Source: Paenibacillus sp. PK3_47 (GTDB taxonomy: Bacteria > Bacillota > Bacilli > Paenibacillales > Paenibacillaceae). From it: 64,000 bases of DNA. The notes below the pieces were generated by a model. That model made no database searches. It saw nothing but the letters and a program-made list of their open reading frames with translations, and was not told where the DNA came from. The position numbers and the translations under genes are program-made. Below are positions 52,399-60,964 of the stretch, in pieces. Position 1 is the first letter of the stretch. The number at the start of each line of letters is the position of its first letter. The stretch covers positions 1,302,001-1,366,000 of the forward strand of contig NZ_CP026029.1 of assembly GCF_023520895.1 (NCBI RefSeq). The letters are read 5' to 3'.

Positions 52399-54105
52399 CT
52401 ACAACCCTTTTTTCTTGAGGTCATCCAAATGGCGCTGGTACATCACCTTTTCCACTTTTTCTGCGCCGACCTGATCCATCTGTTTCACAAATTCATTGTA
52501 GGCGGCATCGAATTCGGCGTCGGATTTGGACAGAACCAGCTTCGGAATCGTTTTGTTCCACAGATCCTTCACCTTCGCATTGATTGTGCCTTCTGCGGTT
52601 GCGCCGTCCGGCTCCAGGTTTTCCATGCCGAGCGGGTAATTGTCGAAATTGTATTTCTCCAGCATCTTCATCGCCTCGAATTGCACCGGCTGGCTTTCTT
52701 TTAAATCTCGTGCAGAAGCATCATCCCACAGCTTGCCGGCTCTCATGAGCAGATGTGAATTGTTGAAGCCGTACTTGGAGTTGAACGTGGCGTTGTCCTT
52801 GATGGACATCTCTAAGATTTCCGGTTTGTACTTCGGAAGCCCGTCAACCATGTCATAGGTTTCACCTTCGGTACCGTATCTCATATCCAGCTGGCCTTCA
52901 TCTGACCAGGCATATTCCGCGAACTGGATAATGCGCTCCGGGTTTTTGGCATTCTTCGTAATGAACAGCCCCTGCCAGCCCATTAAGCGGGAAGCCGGAT
53001 AACGCGGGTCCTGACCATCTACCTTCAGGCCGTCCAGAATGGTGTACGTCTGCTCCTTGCCGAGTGTGCTTTCAATTTTCGGGTTGTACTGTGTATACAT
53101 ATTCGTCATGAACTGGGAGGCTACTGCATATTGCGCGCCGTACAGCTTTTCTTCATATTGTTCCTGCTTGTAGATCAGCAGCTGCGGATCAAACAGGCCT
53201 TCACTGCTCAGCCGGTTCAGGAACCGGAAGGCTTCAATAAATCCTTGGTTGCGCATCGGGTACTCCACAATTTGCTGGTCATCCTTCACCCGCTCTTCAA
53301 GCAGGTGCGGCGAGAAGGAATAGATCAAATAGTCCATCGAGTTGCTGCCATGGAAACCATTCTTCGCCACGTCAAAGAACTCCACGCCTACAGGGCTCAC
53401 ATCCGGGAACTTCTCTTTGGCCTGCTTAAGCGCGTTGACGAGATCATCCGGTGTCCCGATAGCAGGGCTGCCGATCGCCGCATAAATGTCAGAGCGGATG
53501 AACCAAGGCCGGACCGGAGTGATCGGCACGCCGCTGGTCAGACGGTCTGCGGTCTCATACAGGTTCGGGAGATACCAGAGCTTGCCGTCGATGGAGTGGT
53601 ATTTGACCATGTCGGGGTCCAGCTGGGCTTTGAGCTCTGGCGCATACTTGTCCATCAGCTCATCCATGGAATAGACCATTCCGTTCTTGATCAGCTTGGT
53701 CACTGCCGGGTTGTTCCAGTCCAGCATGATGGTATCGGGAAGGTCCCCTGAAGCAATCATGGTGTTCAGGTAGTCATCATCGCTGCCGGTTGCCAGCTTG
53801 CGGTCGATGGTGACACCGGTTTTTTCGGTAGCAAGCTTCATGGCAAACTGGTCTTTCCACAGATAGTTGGACGCCCAGTTGCCGTAGAAATATTGGGTGA
53901 AGGTGAATGGCGAAGTATCCTTCTTCCAGGACGGGCCAGTCTCGGCTGCCGGAGCGGAAGCCTGGGCATTTCCGCTGTCCGCCGCAGCCGTTTCCGCAGG
54001 AGTTGCATTGGTATTGCTGTTTGCATTGTTTCCGGAATTACAGCCTGCCAGCATACTCATTGCCACAATGGCAAGCGCGCTTATCTTGAAACCCTTTTTG
54101 TTCAT
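52399..54105 (-). CDS. Extracellular solute-binding lipoprotein (CUT1 type)
   Basis: This 568-residue lipoprotein has a signal peptide with lipobox (ALAIVAMSMLAGC), an Asn/Ser/Ala-rich linker and a large periplasmic-type binding domain (GDLPDTIMLDWNNPAVTKLI, WFIRSDIYAAIGSPAIGTP). The start ATG 54105 has GGGAGGT 6 bases upstream; the frame is open to 54150. It is the last gene of its operon, after both permeases, whereas in the first cluster it comes before them. The sugar is unknown. Confidence 0.92.
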   Translation of the reverse strand: MNKKGFKISALAIVAMSMLAGCNSGNNANSNTNATPAETAAADSGNAQASAPAAETGPSWKKDTSPFTFTQYFYGNWASNYLWKDQFAMKLATEKTGVTIDRKLATGSDDDYLNTMIASGDLPDTIMLDWNNPAVTKLIKNGMVYSMDELMDKYAPELKAQLDPDMVKYHSIDGKLWYLPNLYETADRLTSGVPITPVRPWFIRSDIYAAIGSPAIGTPDDLVNALKQAKEKFPDVSPVGVEFFDVAKNGFHGSNSMDYLIYSFSPHLLEERVKDDQQIVEYPMRNQGFIEAFRFLNRLSSEGLFDPQLLIYKQEQYEEKLYGAQYAVASQFMTNMYTQYNPKIESTLGKEQTYTILDGLKVDGQDPRYPASRLMGWQGLFITKNAKNPERIIQFAEYAWSDEGQLDMRYGTEGETYDMVDGLPKYKPEILEMSIKDNATFNSKYGFNNSHLLMRAGKLWDDASARDLKESQPVQFEAMKMLEKYNFDNYPLGMENLEPDGATAEGTINAKVKDLWNKTIPKLVLSKSDAEFDAAYNEFVKQMDQVGAEKVEKVMYQRHLDDLKKKGL

Positions 54106-54180
54106 AAACTGACCTCCCTGATATTTGTAATTGCTGTTTGCTATATGCATGAACGCCCGGGCCGGAAATCCTGTTCCGGC

Positions 54181-55059
54181 TTATCCCTTCACCGAGCCTA
54201 TCATGACTCCCTGGACAAAATATTTCTGGACGAAGGGATACGTAAATACGATCGGCAGCGTCGTAATGACCATCGTCGCCAGCTTCAGCGAGGCCGCTGA
54301 GACTGCCCCGTAGCCAAGCTGGCTGGCCAGCTGGCTGACATTGCTGTTGGAGCTGATAATCTGCATCAGAATCTGCTGCAGGGTCAGCAGCTTGTCGCTG
54401 CCGAACAGCATCGCGTCATACCAGGAGTTCCAGTGGAACACGGCGTTATACAGCGCAATCGTGGCCAGCACCGGCTTGGATACCGGAAGCACCAGCTGGA
54501 AGAAGATCCGCAGATCATTGGCACCGTCAATTTTGGCCGATTCTTCAATCTCCTTCGGCAGTGCCTTGAAAAAAGTCAGCATAATGATCGCATTAAAAAC
54601 ATTGAACAGATTCGGGATGATGTAGACCAGGAAATGCCCTTTCAGATGAAGGTATTTGGCCACTACCAGATAATAGGGAATAATGCCGCCGCTGAAATAC
54701 ATCGTAACAATCGCCAGCAGCAGGAATATCCGCCGTCCAACCAGCTCGGTCTTGGAAATCCCGTAAGCAAAAGCCCCAGTGAACAACACCGCTGTCGCCG
54801 TGCCGAGAAGCGTACGGGCAATGGTGACAACAAAGGCGCGCAGCATATTCTCGTCCTGGAACACAATCCGGTAGTTGTCAATGGAGAATACGCGCGGCCA
54901 AAAAGTTATCCCGCCCCGTGCTGCATCCGTCGGATCATTAAACGAGGTAATCAGTATGTTATAGAACGGATACAGTGTGATCAGACACAAGGCGAGCATG
55001 ACAACAATGTTAAACACATCGAATACCCGGCTGCCTAAGCTTCGCGAATGGGTTAGCAT
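54181..55059 (-). CDS. Carbohydrate ABC transporter permease (YtcP type)
   Basis: This 292-residue protein has six helices and the EAA motif ALPKEIEESAKIDGANDLRIF. It ends in MIGSVKG, like the permease of the first cluster. GGAGG lies upstream. It forms a pair with the permease encoded 20 bases upstream. Confidence 0.92.
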   Translation of the reverse strand: MLTHSRSLGSRVFDVFNIVVMLALCLITLYPFYNILITSFNDPTDAARGGITFWPRVFSIDNYRIVFQDENMLRAFVVTIARTLLGTATAVLFTGAFAYGISKTELVGRRIFLLLAIVTMYFSGGIIPYYLVVAKYLHLKGHFLVYIIPNLFNVFNAIIMLTFFKALPKEIEESAKIDGANDLRIFFQLVLPVSKPVLATIALYNAVFHWNSWYDAMLFGSDKLLTLQQILMQIISSNSNVSQLASQLGYGAVSAASLKLATMVITTLPIVFTYPFVQKYFVQGVMIGSVKG

Positions 55060-55079
55060 ACGTTCCTCCTCCTCCTATC

Positions 55080-56009
55080 CTAGAACAGGCTTTCTTTCGT
55101 AATTTTGTTAGATGCGAAGTTGGCGATGTACATCAGGATAAAGGCTACAATAGACTGGAACAGCCCGATGGCGGTTCCGTAGGAGAAGCGTCCGGCGACG
55201 AGCCCCATTTTGTAGGAATAGACCGAGAGTACATTAGCCGCATCCTGAGTCAGGGAGTTCTGCATCATGAACATCTGGTCAAAGTTGGAGTTCACCAGCC
55301 CGCCGATCGCCAGGATGAGCAAAATAATAATCGTCGGCTTGAGCGCGGGCAGCGTGATGTGCCACACCCTTTGGAAACGGTTCGCTCCGTCTACCACTGC
55401 CGCTTCATAGAGCTGGGGATCAACGCCGGCGATAGCTGCGAGATAGATGATGGAGTTCCAGCCGATATTTTTCCAGATTTCCGTAAATACGACGAGCGTC
55501 AAGAAGGAGCTTGAATCGCCCATCAGCATGGTATCGCTTCCAATAATTCCGAGGTTGACCAGCAGCTTGCTGATAATACCGGTATCCGGATCAAGCAGCG
55601 TGTACATAAAGCCGACGACGAGCACCCATGAGACAAAATACGGGAGATACGTGAGCGACTGCACGATGCGCTTGAAACGTTTGAAGACCAGTTCATTCAG
55701 CAGCAAAGCCAGGATAATCGGAGCCGGGAAGCCGAAGACAAGCTTGGCGATGCTGATTTTAAAAGTGTTGTACAGCGAATCCCTGAAGGTCGGATCGGCG
55801 AAAAGCTCCCTGAAGTTGCCAAGCCCGAGCCACGGGCTGTGAATAAAGCCCTGAAACGGCGTGTATTCCTGAAAAGCAATAATTAGACCGTACATTGGAA
55901 TGTAATTGAACACAATCATCCATAGAACTACAGGCAGGGTCAAAATCAATAGATAGCGCTGCTGCCAGATGCGGTTTCTCAGCCTGTGCTTGGCGGGTAT
56001 GCTGTTCAT
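55080..56009 (-). CDS. Carbohydrate ABC transporter permease (LplB type)
   Basis: This 309-residue protein has six helices. YLLILTLPVVLWMIVFNYIP opens it, FQEYTPFQGFIHSPWLGLGN is the group-typical loop, and GVDPQLYEAAVVDGANRFQR is the EAA motif. The ribosome site is AGGAAG. First gene of the transporter operon, with a perfect cre match about 120 bases upstream and a terminator beyond that. Confidence 0.92.
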   Translation of the reverse strand: MNSIPAKHRLRNRIWQQRYLLILTLPVVLWMIVFNYIPMYGLIIAFQEYTPFQGFIHSPWLGLGNFRELFADPTFRDSLYNTFKISIAKLVFGFPAPIILALLLNELVFKRFKRIVQSLTYLPYFVSWVLVVGFMYTLLDPDTGIISKLLVNLGIIGSDTMLMGDSSSFLTLVVFTEIWKNIGWNSIIYLAAIAGVDPQLYEAAVVDGANRFQRVWHITLPALKPTIIILLILAIGGLVNSNFDQMFMMQNSLTQDAANVLSVYSYKMGLVAGRFSYGTAIGLFQSIVAFILMYIANFASNKITKESLF

Positions 56010-56124
56010 GGTCCTACTTCCTTTCCTGCGGTGTGGGTTCTGTTGTCTATAGGCTTATTATAAAAACGGTTTCATCTGCAGGAAATATTAAAAATGCACG
56101 GCAGTATCAAAAACGAACGGCTTT

Positions 56125-56138
56125 TGTAAGCGTTATCT
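56125..56138 (+). promoter_or_regulatory. cre site upstream of second transporter operon
   Basis: TGTAAGCGTTATCT fits TGWAARCGYTWNCW at all 14 positions. It lies about 116 bases before the permease start, in the gap after the regulator's terminator, where CcpA could repress the transporter when glucose is present. Confidence 0.75.
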
Positions 56139-56183
56139 TAACGATGAAGCTTGCAGGCAATTTGCGGTAATGCCGTAAAAAAA

Positions 56184-56201
56184 TCCGCCTGATCAGGCGG
56201 A
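56184..56201 (-). terminator. Terminator after second YesN-type gene
   Basis: TCCGCCT-GATC-AGGCGGA is a perfect 7-bp hairpin followed by seven T on the minus strand. It separates the two-component genes from the transporter genes. Confidence 0.92.
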
Positions 56202-56264
56202 CGGGTGAAGGATGCTATCTGGTTTTACATGAGCGTGCAAAATGTGGAACACCACTATGCAGGC

Positions 56265-57899
56265 TCAGCGCTGCGATACTGCCTGGTATTCTCCCGGGGA
56301 CATGCCGTAAGCCTGCTTGAACAAGGTCCCGAAATAGGAAGTATTCGGGATGCCCACCTGCCCGGCGATAACGGCAACCCGCTGTTTCGTCGTCCGCAGG
56401 AGCTCCTCGGCACGGGACAGCCGGTACTGCTGAATATACTCAATCGGGGTCCGTCCCGTATTCTTCTTGAACAGCATGCCGAGATGATTCGGGGAGATAA
56501 ACGTCTCAGAGGCCAGATAGGCCAGGCTGAGCCCGGGGTTGCCGTATCGCTCCTCAATCAGCGAAATGACACGGCGGACCACGTAATCCTCCTTGTGTTC
56601 CCGCTTTTCCTGCAGCCGGGAAGCTATATTGCGGATCATGGACAGCGTCTGCCGCCTCATCTGTTCCCGGCTCCCGCAGGCCAGCAGGCACTCCAGACTG
56701 CCCGGGGTTGTCTCCGGCTGGCCGGGATGACCCGGTGCGGCAAGTGCCTGCAGATGATCGATCAGCCCGCTCAGCAGACTTGCAGTATAGTGCCGTCCCG
56801 CGCCGGGATAAGCGGCGAACAGGTCAAATACATCACCGGTTAACGTTTCCGCCTCCTGCAGCTGCCCGCTTCCAAGTGCGGCGCGGATGCGCTTCTCCAA
56901 TTCCTTGAATCCTCTGGTCAGTTCCTCCGCATCAGAGGCAAAGCTCTGGCGCGCCGCTTCCGCTTCCCCCGCAGCGGTAATGCCGGACAAGCCGGTCCAG
57001 ACCGCATATCCCAGCGAGCCGGCGGCCTGAATGCCCGCGTCCGGCAACCGCGCAAGCTCCTGCACCGCTACCCCGTACACGATGATCCAGCCATCTTCCG
57101 AAGAGCTCACTGGTGCCGGTGACTCTGCGGTCTCTGCTCCGGCCAGCCCGCTCAGGAGCAGCTGCGCAAGCTCCCGCTGCTCTTCGTCCGCTCTCAGCGC
57201 ATACAGCAGCACGGACTGTCCAATGCCGCCGCCCGGAAGCGCCGCCGGAAGCACCGGCCGGTCCAGCAGCGCTTCTGCCAGACTGGCCGGCAGCTCGGGA
57301 CCGGCATGTGCCGGAACGTGCACTGCAACCAGTGCATAGGCCTCCGGCTGCAGCTCTCCCTGCCGGGTAAGATGAAGCTCAAGCTCTGCCGCAATCTCCG
57401 GCAGCTTTTCCGGCCCCGCTGCCCGGCCTGCCAGCAGTCCGTCCAGCGCATGGCGGAGAAAAGCCAGGCGACCTGCTTCAAGCAGGTCGAGCCTGTTCGC
57501 TTCTTCGAGCCGGAGCTGGCGCTCTTCCCGGCACCGGCCCACTACCCGCGTGATTACGGCGAGCATCTCCGCCTCTTCAACAGGCTTCAGCAGATACTCC
57601 GCAGCATGAAAGCGGATCGCCTCACGGGCGTAAGTGAAATCGTCGTATCCGGTCAGAATGACGATATGCACATGCGGCAGCTGCGCCCGGATCTCCTTGG
57701 CCATATCCAGCCCGCTCATGCCGGGCATCCGGATGTCAGTGACAATGATATCGGGCTGCAGCAGCAGCGCTTTTTCCAATCCGTCGATGCCGTCAAAGGC
57801 AGTCTCCACCCTGCTTATCCCGAGCGCAGGCCAGTCCAGAAATTCTGCCAGCCCTTCACGTTCCCAGCGTTCATCTTCAACAATCAGCATTGTAAACAT
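56265..57899 (-). CDS. YesN-type response regulator with AraC domain
   Basis: This 544-residue regulator has a receiver domain (MLIVEDERWEREGLAEFL, acceptor Asp in DIIVTDIRMPGMSGL, Lys in YLLKPVEEAE), an Ala/Leu/Glu-rich middle, and an AraC C-terminus (LSLAYLASETFISPNHLGML, VAVIAGQVGIPNTSYFGTLF). The start overlaps the kinase stop by one base (TGATG), with GGAGG 8 bases upstream. The neighbouring transporter genes are the likely targets. Confidence 0.93.
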   Translation of the reverse strand: MFTMLIVEDERWEREGLAEFLDWPALGISRVETAFDGIDGLEKALLLQPDIIVTDIRMPGMSGLDMAKEIRAQLPHVHIVILTGYDDFTYAREAIRFHAAEYLLKPVEEAEMLAVITRVVGRCREERQLRLEEANRLDLLEAGRLAFLRHALDGLLAGRAAGPEKLPEIAAELELHLTRQGELQPEAYALVAVHVPAHAGPELPASLAEALLDRPVLPAALPGGGIGQSVLLYALRADEEQRELAQLLLSGLAGAETAESPAPVSSSEDGWIIVYGVAVQELARLPDAGIQAAGSLGYAVWTGLSGITAAGEAEAARQSFASDAEELTRGFKELEKRIRAALGSGQLQEAETLTGDVFDLFAAYPGAGRHYTASLLSGLIDHLQALAAPGHPGQPETTPGSLECLLACGSREQMRRQTLSMIRNIASRLQEKREHKEDYVVRRVISLIEERYGNPGLSLAYLASETFISPNHLGMLFKKNTGRTPIEYIQQYRLSRAEELLRTTKQRVAVIAGQVGIPNTSYFGTLFKQAYGMSPGEYQAVSQR

Positions 57900-59698
57900 C
57901 AGGTCAGCCTCCTGGCTTGGAAGGTGATAGTAATTACTGTGCCGATGCCCGGCCTGCTGAAAAGCTCCAGCCGGTGCTCTTCACCATAATGCGAGCGCAG
58001 CCGGCTCGTAATATTCGCCAGCGCGTATCCGCTGCCGGCCGATTCAAGCGGCCGCTGCTCACGGACATCTGCCAGCCGCCGCGCCGTCATGCCCACACCG
58101 TCATCGATAATCCGCAGCACGACCCGGCCGTCCTCCACGCCCGCCTTGATAATAATCGTGCCATGGGAACGTTTCGGATCGATGCCGTGGACAAGCGCAT
58201 TTTCTACCAGAGGCTGCAGTATATTTTTAAGGGTGACATACTCCCCCACCTCATCTTCAATCTCGAACACCGTATCAAAACGCTCCTCAAAACGGAACTT
58301 CTGGATCACCAGATAAGCCTTGACCATCTCCAGCTCATTCGCAACCAGCGTCTCCGAGCTCCCCTTGTTCAGCACCAGCCGGTAAAATTTGGCCAGCGAA
58401 TCAGAGATCCGCGTCACATCCGGAGCGTTGGCCTTGCGCGCCACCCAGGAGATTGTCGCCAGCGTATTGTACAGAAAGTGCGGGTTAATCTGCGATTCCA
58501 GCGCCTTCACCTCCGCTTCCCTCTCCAGCAGCTCGGATTTGTACACCCGCTCCACCAGATCGTGAATCCGCGTGGTCATATGGTTAAAGCTGTGCGTCAT
58601 CTGGGAGAATTCATCATTGCCGGTAACCGGAACCGACACGCCCAGGGAATCCTCGCGTACCTGCTTCATGGCCTTCAACAGCATTTTCATCCGGGACAGC
58701 AGCTTGACCGTGACAAAATAGACGAGCAGACTCAGCACCAGCAGCGCCGCAGCCAGCACGAACAGGGTGGTATAGAGCGAATCCTGCACTTTTTCGACGA
58801 CATGGCTGACCGGGAATACGCCGATAATCCGCAAGCTTGGACCGGCAAGCGGAATGGAGATGACAATCGAGCGGCTTCCGTTCACCTCGGCAAGCGTGTT
58901 GACAGACTCACCGGAAATCCATTCCTCAAGCCCCATCTGCTCCGCGCTTGCCCTGTACGCTTCAGCGACATGATCCGAAACGATCACGCCCTCGCCATCC
59001 GCAATGTAAACGTCACCAATATTACCCGACACTGAATCCCGTACAGGCTTGAACAGCTCGCCTTCCGTAATTTCAATTTCAACCAGCCCGGCAATGCCAA
59101 AGTCGTGGAAGGAATAAATTTTGCGGTTATACGAGAACACATCTGCTACCGGAGAAACATCCGGCCGTACAAGCAGCAGCTTTTCCTTGTGTATACTCCG
59201 CCATTCCGATTTGATGGTGTTGTCGTCCAGCAGGCTGCGGTAATTCTCATCGTCCTCAATTCTGCTAATGCTGAAAAAGCCGTCATACCCTCCGTACAGC
59301 TCCGGGATTTGCGGATTGCTCATATAGACATGAATGGAGTGGATGTATGGATTCTGCCTCATAATATTGTCGATGCTGGGGGCCACATTGTCGCGGTAAT
59401 CCTGCAGTTGAAAGCTCTCATTGGTAAAATTGCTGTCCAGCAGCGTCTGTATCCGCGAGTCGAAGGCGATGATCTGAGAAATATTCTCGGTCATCTTGAC
59501 CTTCTCCTCAATGCTGGTCTTGGTCTGCAGCAGGTTCTGCTCCATAATCACCTGCGCCTGCTCAATCGCCGATTCAGCCGCCTGTCTGTAAAGGGTATAG
59601 CCGGTCAGCAGCAGGGATACAAACAGGATGGACACAAAAATAATGACAAACTTCGAGGTCACGCTCCAATTATGATAAAACCGCAAAATCCGCCTCAT
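57899..59698 (-). CDS. YesM-type sensor histidine kinase
   Basis: This 599-residue membrane kinase has a first helix (KFVIIFVSILFVSLLLTGYT), a long extracellular sensor region, a second helix (LFVLAAALLVLSLLVYFVTV), HAMP, phospho-His in LESQINPHFLYNTLATISWV, and the ATPase motifs LVENALVHGIDPKRS, RIIDDGVGM and GSGYALANITSRLR. The start is ATG 59698 (GGGGAGGG 9 bases upstream) or ATG 59704; the frame is open to 59728. The leader contains AT-rich tandem repeats. Confidence 0.92.
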   Translation of the reverse strand: MRRILRFYHNWSVTSKFVIIFVSILFVSLLLTGYTLYRQAAESAIEQAQVIMEQNLLQTKTSIEEKVKMTENISQIIAFDSRIQTLLDSNFTNESFQLQDYRDNVAPSIDNIMRQNPYIHSIHVYMSNPQIPELYGGYDGFFSISRIEDDENYRSLLDDNTIKSEWRSIHKEKLLLVRPDVSPVADVFSYNRKIYSFHDFGIAGLVEIEITEGELFKPVRDSVSGNIGDVYIADGEGVIVSDHVAEAYRASAEQMGLEEWISGESVNTLAEVNGSRSIVISIPLAGPSLRIIGVFPVSHVVEKVQDSLYTTLFVLAAALLVLSLLVYFVTVKLLSRMKMLLKAMKQVREDSLGVSVPVTGNDEFSQMTHSFNHMTTRIHDLVERVYKSELLEREAEVKALESQINPHFLYNTLATISWVARKANAPDVTRISDSLAKFYRLVLNKGSSETLVANELEMVKAYLVIQKFRFEERFDTVFEIEDEVGEYVTLKNILQPLVENALVHGIDPKRSHGTIIIKAGVEDGRVVLRIIDDGVGMTARRLADVREQRPLESAGSGYALANITSRLRSHYGEEHRLELFSRPGIGTVITITFQARRLT

Positions 59699-59724
59699 CC
59701 CCATCCACCCTCCCCTGGCTATCA

Positions 59725-59842
59725 CCATTTATTAGCCACCATACATTAGTCACTATTTATTAGTCAGCAAACATTAGTCACCATTTATTAGCCACTACTT
59801 ATTAGCAAACATTGGTCACCATTTATTAGCCACCATTTATCG
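59725..59842. repeat. Degenerate tandem repeats (CACCATTTATTAGC) upstream of kinase gene
   Basis: About seven imperfect copies of a 14-24 base unit built from CACCATTTATTAG and CAAACATTAGT fill the region just upstream of the kinase start, where its promoter or leader should lie. Confidence 0.7.
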
Positions 59843-59861
59843 TTCTCCCATTGTACTACTC

Positions 59862-59875
59862 CGTAAGCGCTTCCG
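59862..59875 (+). promoter_or_regulatory. Possible cre site upstream of second kinase gene
   Basis: CGTAAGCGCTTCCG matches the cre consensus at 12 of 14 positions, with the GTAAGCGCTT core intact. It is weaker than the one at 56125. Confidence 0.4.
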
Positions 59876-60071
59876 CTACAGGAATTGAATTGGTGAGACT
59901 TCTATTTTGGGATTGGTGGTCACTCTGTTGATTTGCCGGAAAAAGGTGATAAAAAAAGGGGAGGATGGGCTGATGGGCTGATGGGCTGGTTTAGCAACGT
60001 CTTTCTGTAATTATAGGAGTGTGTGAAAGTCTGCTGCAGTGATAGGCTTCAAAGAGAGCGTATGTTTTAGG

Positions 60072-60403
60072 GGCGTGTGGTTCAGTGAGCGTGTGTTCAG
60101 TGAGCATGTGGTTCAGTGAGCGTGTGTTCAGTGACCGTGTGGTTCAGTGAGCTTATGGTTCAGTGAGCGTGTGTTCAGTGAGCATGTGGTTCAGTGAGCG
60201 TGTGTTCAGTGAGCATGTGGGTTCAGTGAGCGTGTGGTTCGGTGACGTGTGTTCAGTGAGCATCTGTTTCAGTGAGCGTGTGTTCAGTGAGCATGTGGTT
60301 CAGTAGCGTGTGTTCAGTGAGCATGTGGTTCAGTGAGCGTGTGTTCAGTGACCGTGTGGTTCAGTGAGCTTATGGTTCAGTGAGCGTGTGTTTCAGGGGC
60401 GTG
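60072..60403. repeat. Tandem array of about 21 copies of a 15-17 bp GTTCAGTGAGC unit
   Basis: The unit GTGTGGTTCAGTGAGC and variants (GTGTTCAGTGAGCAT) repeats across about 330 bases, mostly alternating in pairs to give a higher period of about 33. A block of several units including the rare variants GACCGTG and GCTTATG occurs twice, showing segmental duplication within the array. Mixed unit lengths break every reading frame, so it is non-coding. Confidence 0.92.
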
Positions 60404-60411
60404 CTCCAGAG

Positions 60412-60600
60412 CTTAGCGGGAATTCCTCCACCTAATTCTGTCCTTTTCCATCATTTATGAGCTTTAGTTGGAAATTCTCCAGCTAATCAGGACGATAATG
60501 GCCTATAGAAGCTAATCCAGTACATTTAAGTGGAGTTTTTCCAACAAGAATTGGAATACCGGGATTTACCGGAGGATTAAATGGAGAAATTCCACTTAGC
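60412..60600. repeat. Cluster of TTAG...CTAA hairpin repeats
   Basis: At least three or four related hairpins occur: 60464-60486 (TTAGTTGGA-AATTC-TCCAGCTAA), about 60522-60548, 60577-60599 (TTAAATGGA-GAAAT-TCCACTTAG), and a weaker one at 60412-60436. Arms are kept by G-T pairs and orientation alternates. They sit between the two tandem arrays. Confidence 0.7.
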
Positions 60601-60610
60601 AGGTTCTGTA

Positions 60611-60862
60611 CGCGCTCCCTAGGATACCCCCGCTCCCTAGGATCTGTACACAATCTGTACGCACCCCTAGAATGACCGCACTCCTTAGGATCTGACCACA
60701 CCCTAGGATGACCGTACTCCCTAGGATCTGACCACACTCCCTAGGATGACCGTACTCCCTAGAATGACCGCACTCCTTAGGATCTGACCACACTCCCTAG
60801 GATGACCGCACTCCCTAGGACTGTCCACGCTCCCTACAATCTCAACACGCTTTCTAAAATCC
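60611..60862. repeat. Tandem array of about 13 copies of an 18-20 bp CTCCCTAGGAT unit
   Basis: The unit CACTCCCTAGGATGACCG, with variants CTCCTTAGGATCTGACC and CTAGAATGACC, repeats across about 250 bases; most copies contain the palindrome CCTAGG. Copies decay at the right end (CTCCCTACAAT, CTTTCTAAAAT). Minus-strand frames through it have no ribosome site. Confidence 0.92.
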
Positions 60863-60916
60863 CGCTGTATCACGGCGGATCACAGGCCTGCACTTTCTTA
60901 TCCCTCCCGTACGAAA

Positions 60917-60944
60917 CAGGCCGCCGGGTAATTCCGGCGGCCTG
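60917..60944 (-). terminator. Terminator after pstA
   Basis: The perfect 11-bp stem CAGGCCGCCGG / CCGGCGGCCTG with a 6-base loop is followed by TTTCG on the minus strand, 20 bases past pstA. It implies that pstB is not in this transcript. Confidence 0.85.
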
Positions 60945-60964
60945 ACAGTGGAACATCATCGGTA

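Noticed and set aside
60483..60793. Minus-strand frames with repeated WSDP and GHPRE peptides
   Set aside because: They are translations of the CCTAGG array; no ribosome site and the frames break with unit length.
60072..60862. Possible CRISPR array
   Set aside because: Units are 15-20 bases with no unique spacers of regular length, units vary in length, and no cas genes are near.
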